Source: Desulfobacteraceae bacterium (GTDB taxonomy: Bacteria > Desulfobacterota > DSM-4660 > Desulfatiglandales > Desulfatiglandaceae). From it: a DNA stretch of 5,603 bases. The translations under genes and the position numbers were made by a program. Location: positions 1 through 5,603 of the forward strand of contig DAOWOF010000169.1 of assembly GCA_030642205.1 (NCBI GenBank), read 5' to 3'. Numbering within the stretch: the stretch's first letter is position 1; every line of letters starts with the position of its first letter. The notes under the pieces were generated by a model that saw only the letters and a program-made list of their open reading frames with translations, did no database searches and was not told where the DNA came from. Shown here piece by piece: positions 5,537 through 5,603 of the stretch.

Positions 5537-5603
5537 TTAAAATTCTTCATTTCGCCTGGCGTAGTCTTCTTGACACCATACGATCCACGATCTATCCTTA
5601 AGA
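5537..5603 (-). CDS. possible C-terminal end of an upstream gene (partial)
   Basis: On the minus strand a frame is open from the window edge to TAA at 5537-5539, giving about 21 residues that end WIVWCQEDYARRNEEF. It looks protein-like (Trp, Cys, Tyr and charged residues) and would place a gene 38 bases before the aminotransferase, in the same direction. A second minus-strand frame is also open here to TAA 5521-5523 (containing DRGSYGVKKTTPGE), so the choice is uncertain. The stretch is too short for a family call. Confidence 0.35.
   Translation of the reverse strand, partial: LKDRSWIVWCQEDYARRNEEF

Noticed and set aside
1..5603. CRISPR array, tRNA, rRNA or known riboswitch
   Set aside because: No regularly spaced direct repeats, no cloverleaf or conserved rRNA/riboswitch segments were seen on either strand.

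Overview
The window looks like a piece of chromosome from an anaerobic bacterium of moderate-to-low GC. A Desulfobacterota-type sulfate reducer or syntroph fits best. That is an inference from three things: an nfnAB-type flavin/iron-sulfur oxidoreductase pair, a crotonase-fold acyl-CoA enzyme beside it, and a DUF1178 zinc-ribbon protein of proteobacterial type. The sequence itself does not name the species.

Layout. Positions 1-602 are AT-rich and hold no intact gene. They contain a possible decayed coding tail on the minus strand (119-241), a cluster of inverted repeats built on AACTCCT/AGGAGTT (266-339), and a degraded REP-like hairpin (381-399). Promoter-like hexamers (592-632) and an 8-bp-arm palindrome (647-668) then lead into the plus-strand pair nfnA (727-1563) and nfnB (1652-3064). 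A 139-bp gap with a long inverted repeat separates these from a crotonase-family gene (3204-3983, plus). Converging on it from the right are a DUF1178 gene (4031-4450, minus) and, upstream of that on the same strand, a class IV PLP aminotransferase (4515-5498, minus). A possible 3' end of a further minus-strand gene lies at the right edge (5537-5603).

How the genes may work together. By family knowledge NfnAB couples NAD(H), NADP(H) and ferredoxin by flavin-based electron bifurcation in the cytoplasm; the close homologue SudAB acts as a sulfide dehydrogenase/ferredoxin:NADP oxidoreductase. The neighbouring crotonase suggests a link to anaerobic acyl-CoA breakdown, where such redox balancing is needed. 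It lacks both glutamates of classical enoyl-CoA hydratases and keeps an Asp in the PaaG-like place, so it is more likely an isomerase or other crotonase-fold enzyme. The aminotransferase and DUF1178 genes probably form a separate minus-strand operon.

I found no CRISPR array, tRNA, rRNA, intact mobile element or clearly new multi-gene system. The most useful leads are the non-canonical crotonase active site, the palindrome in the nfn leader, the recurring GGAGTTRTCY motif and the coding-like remnant at the left end.
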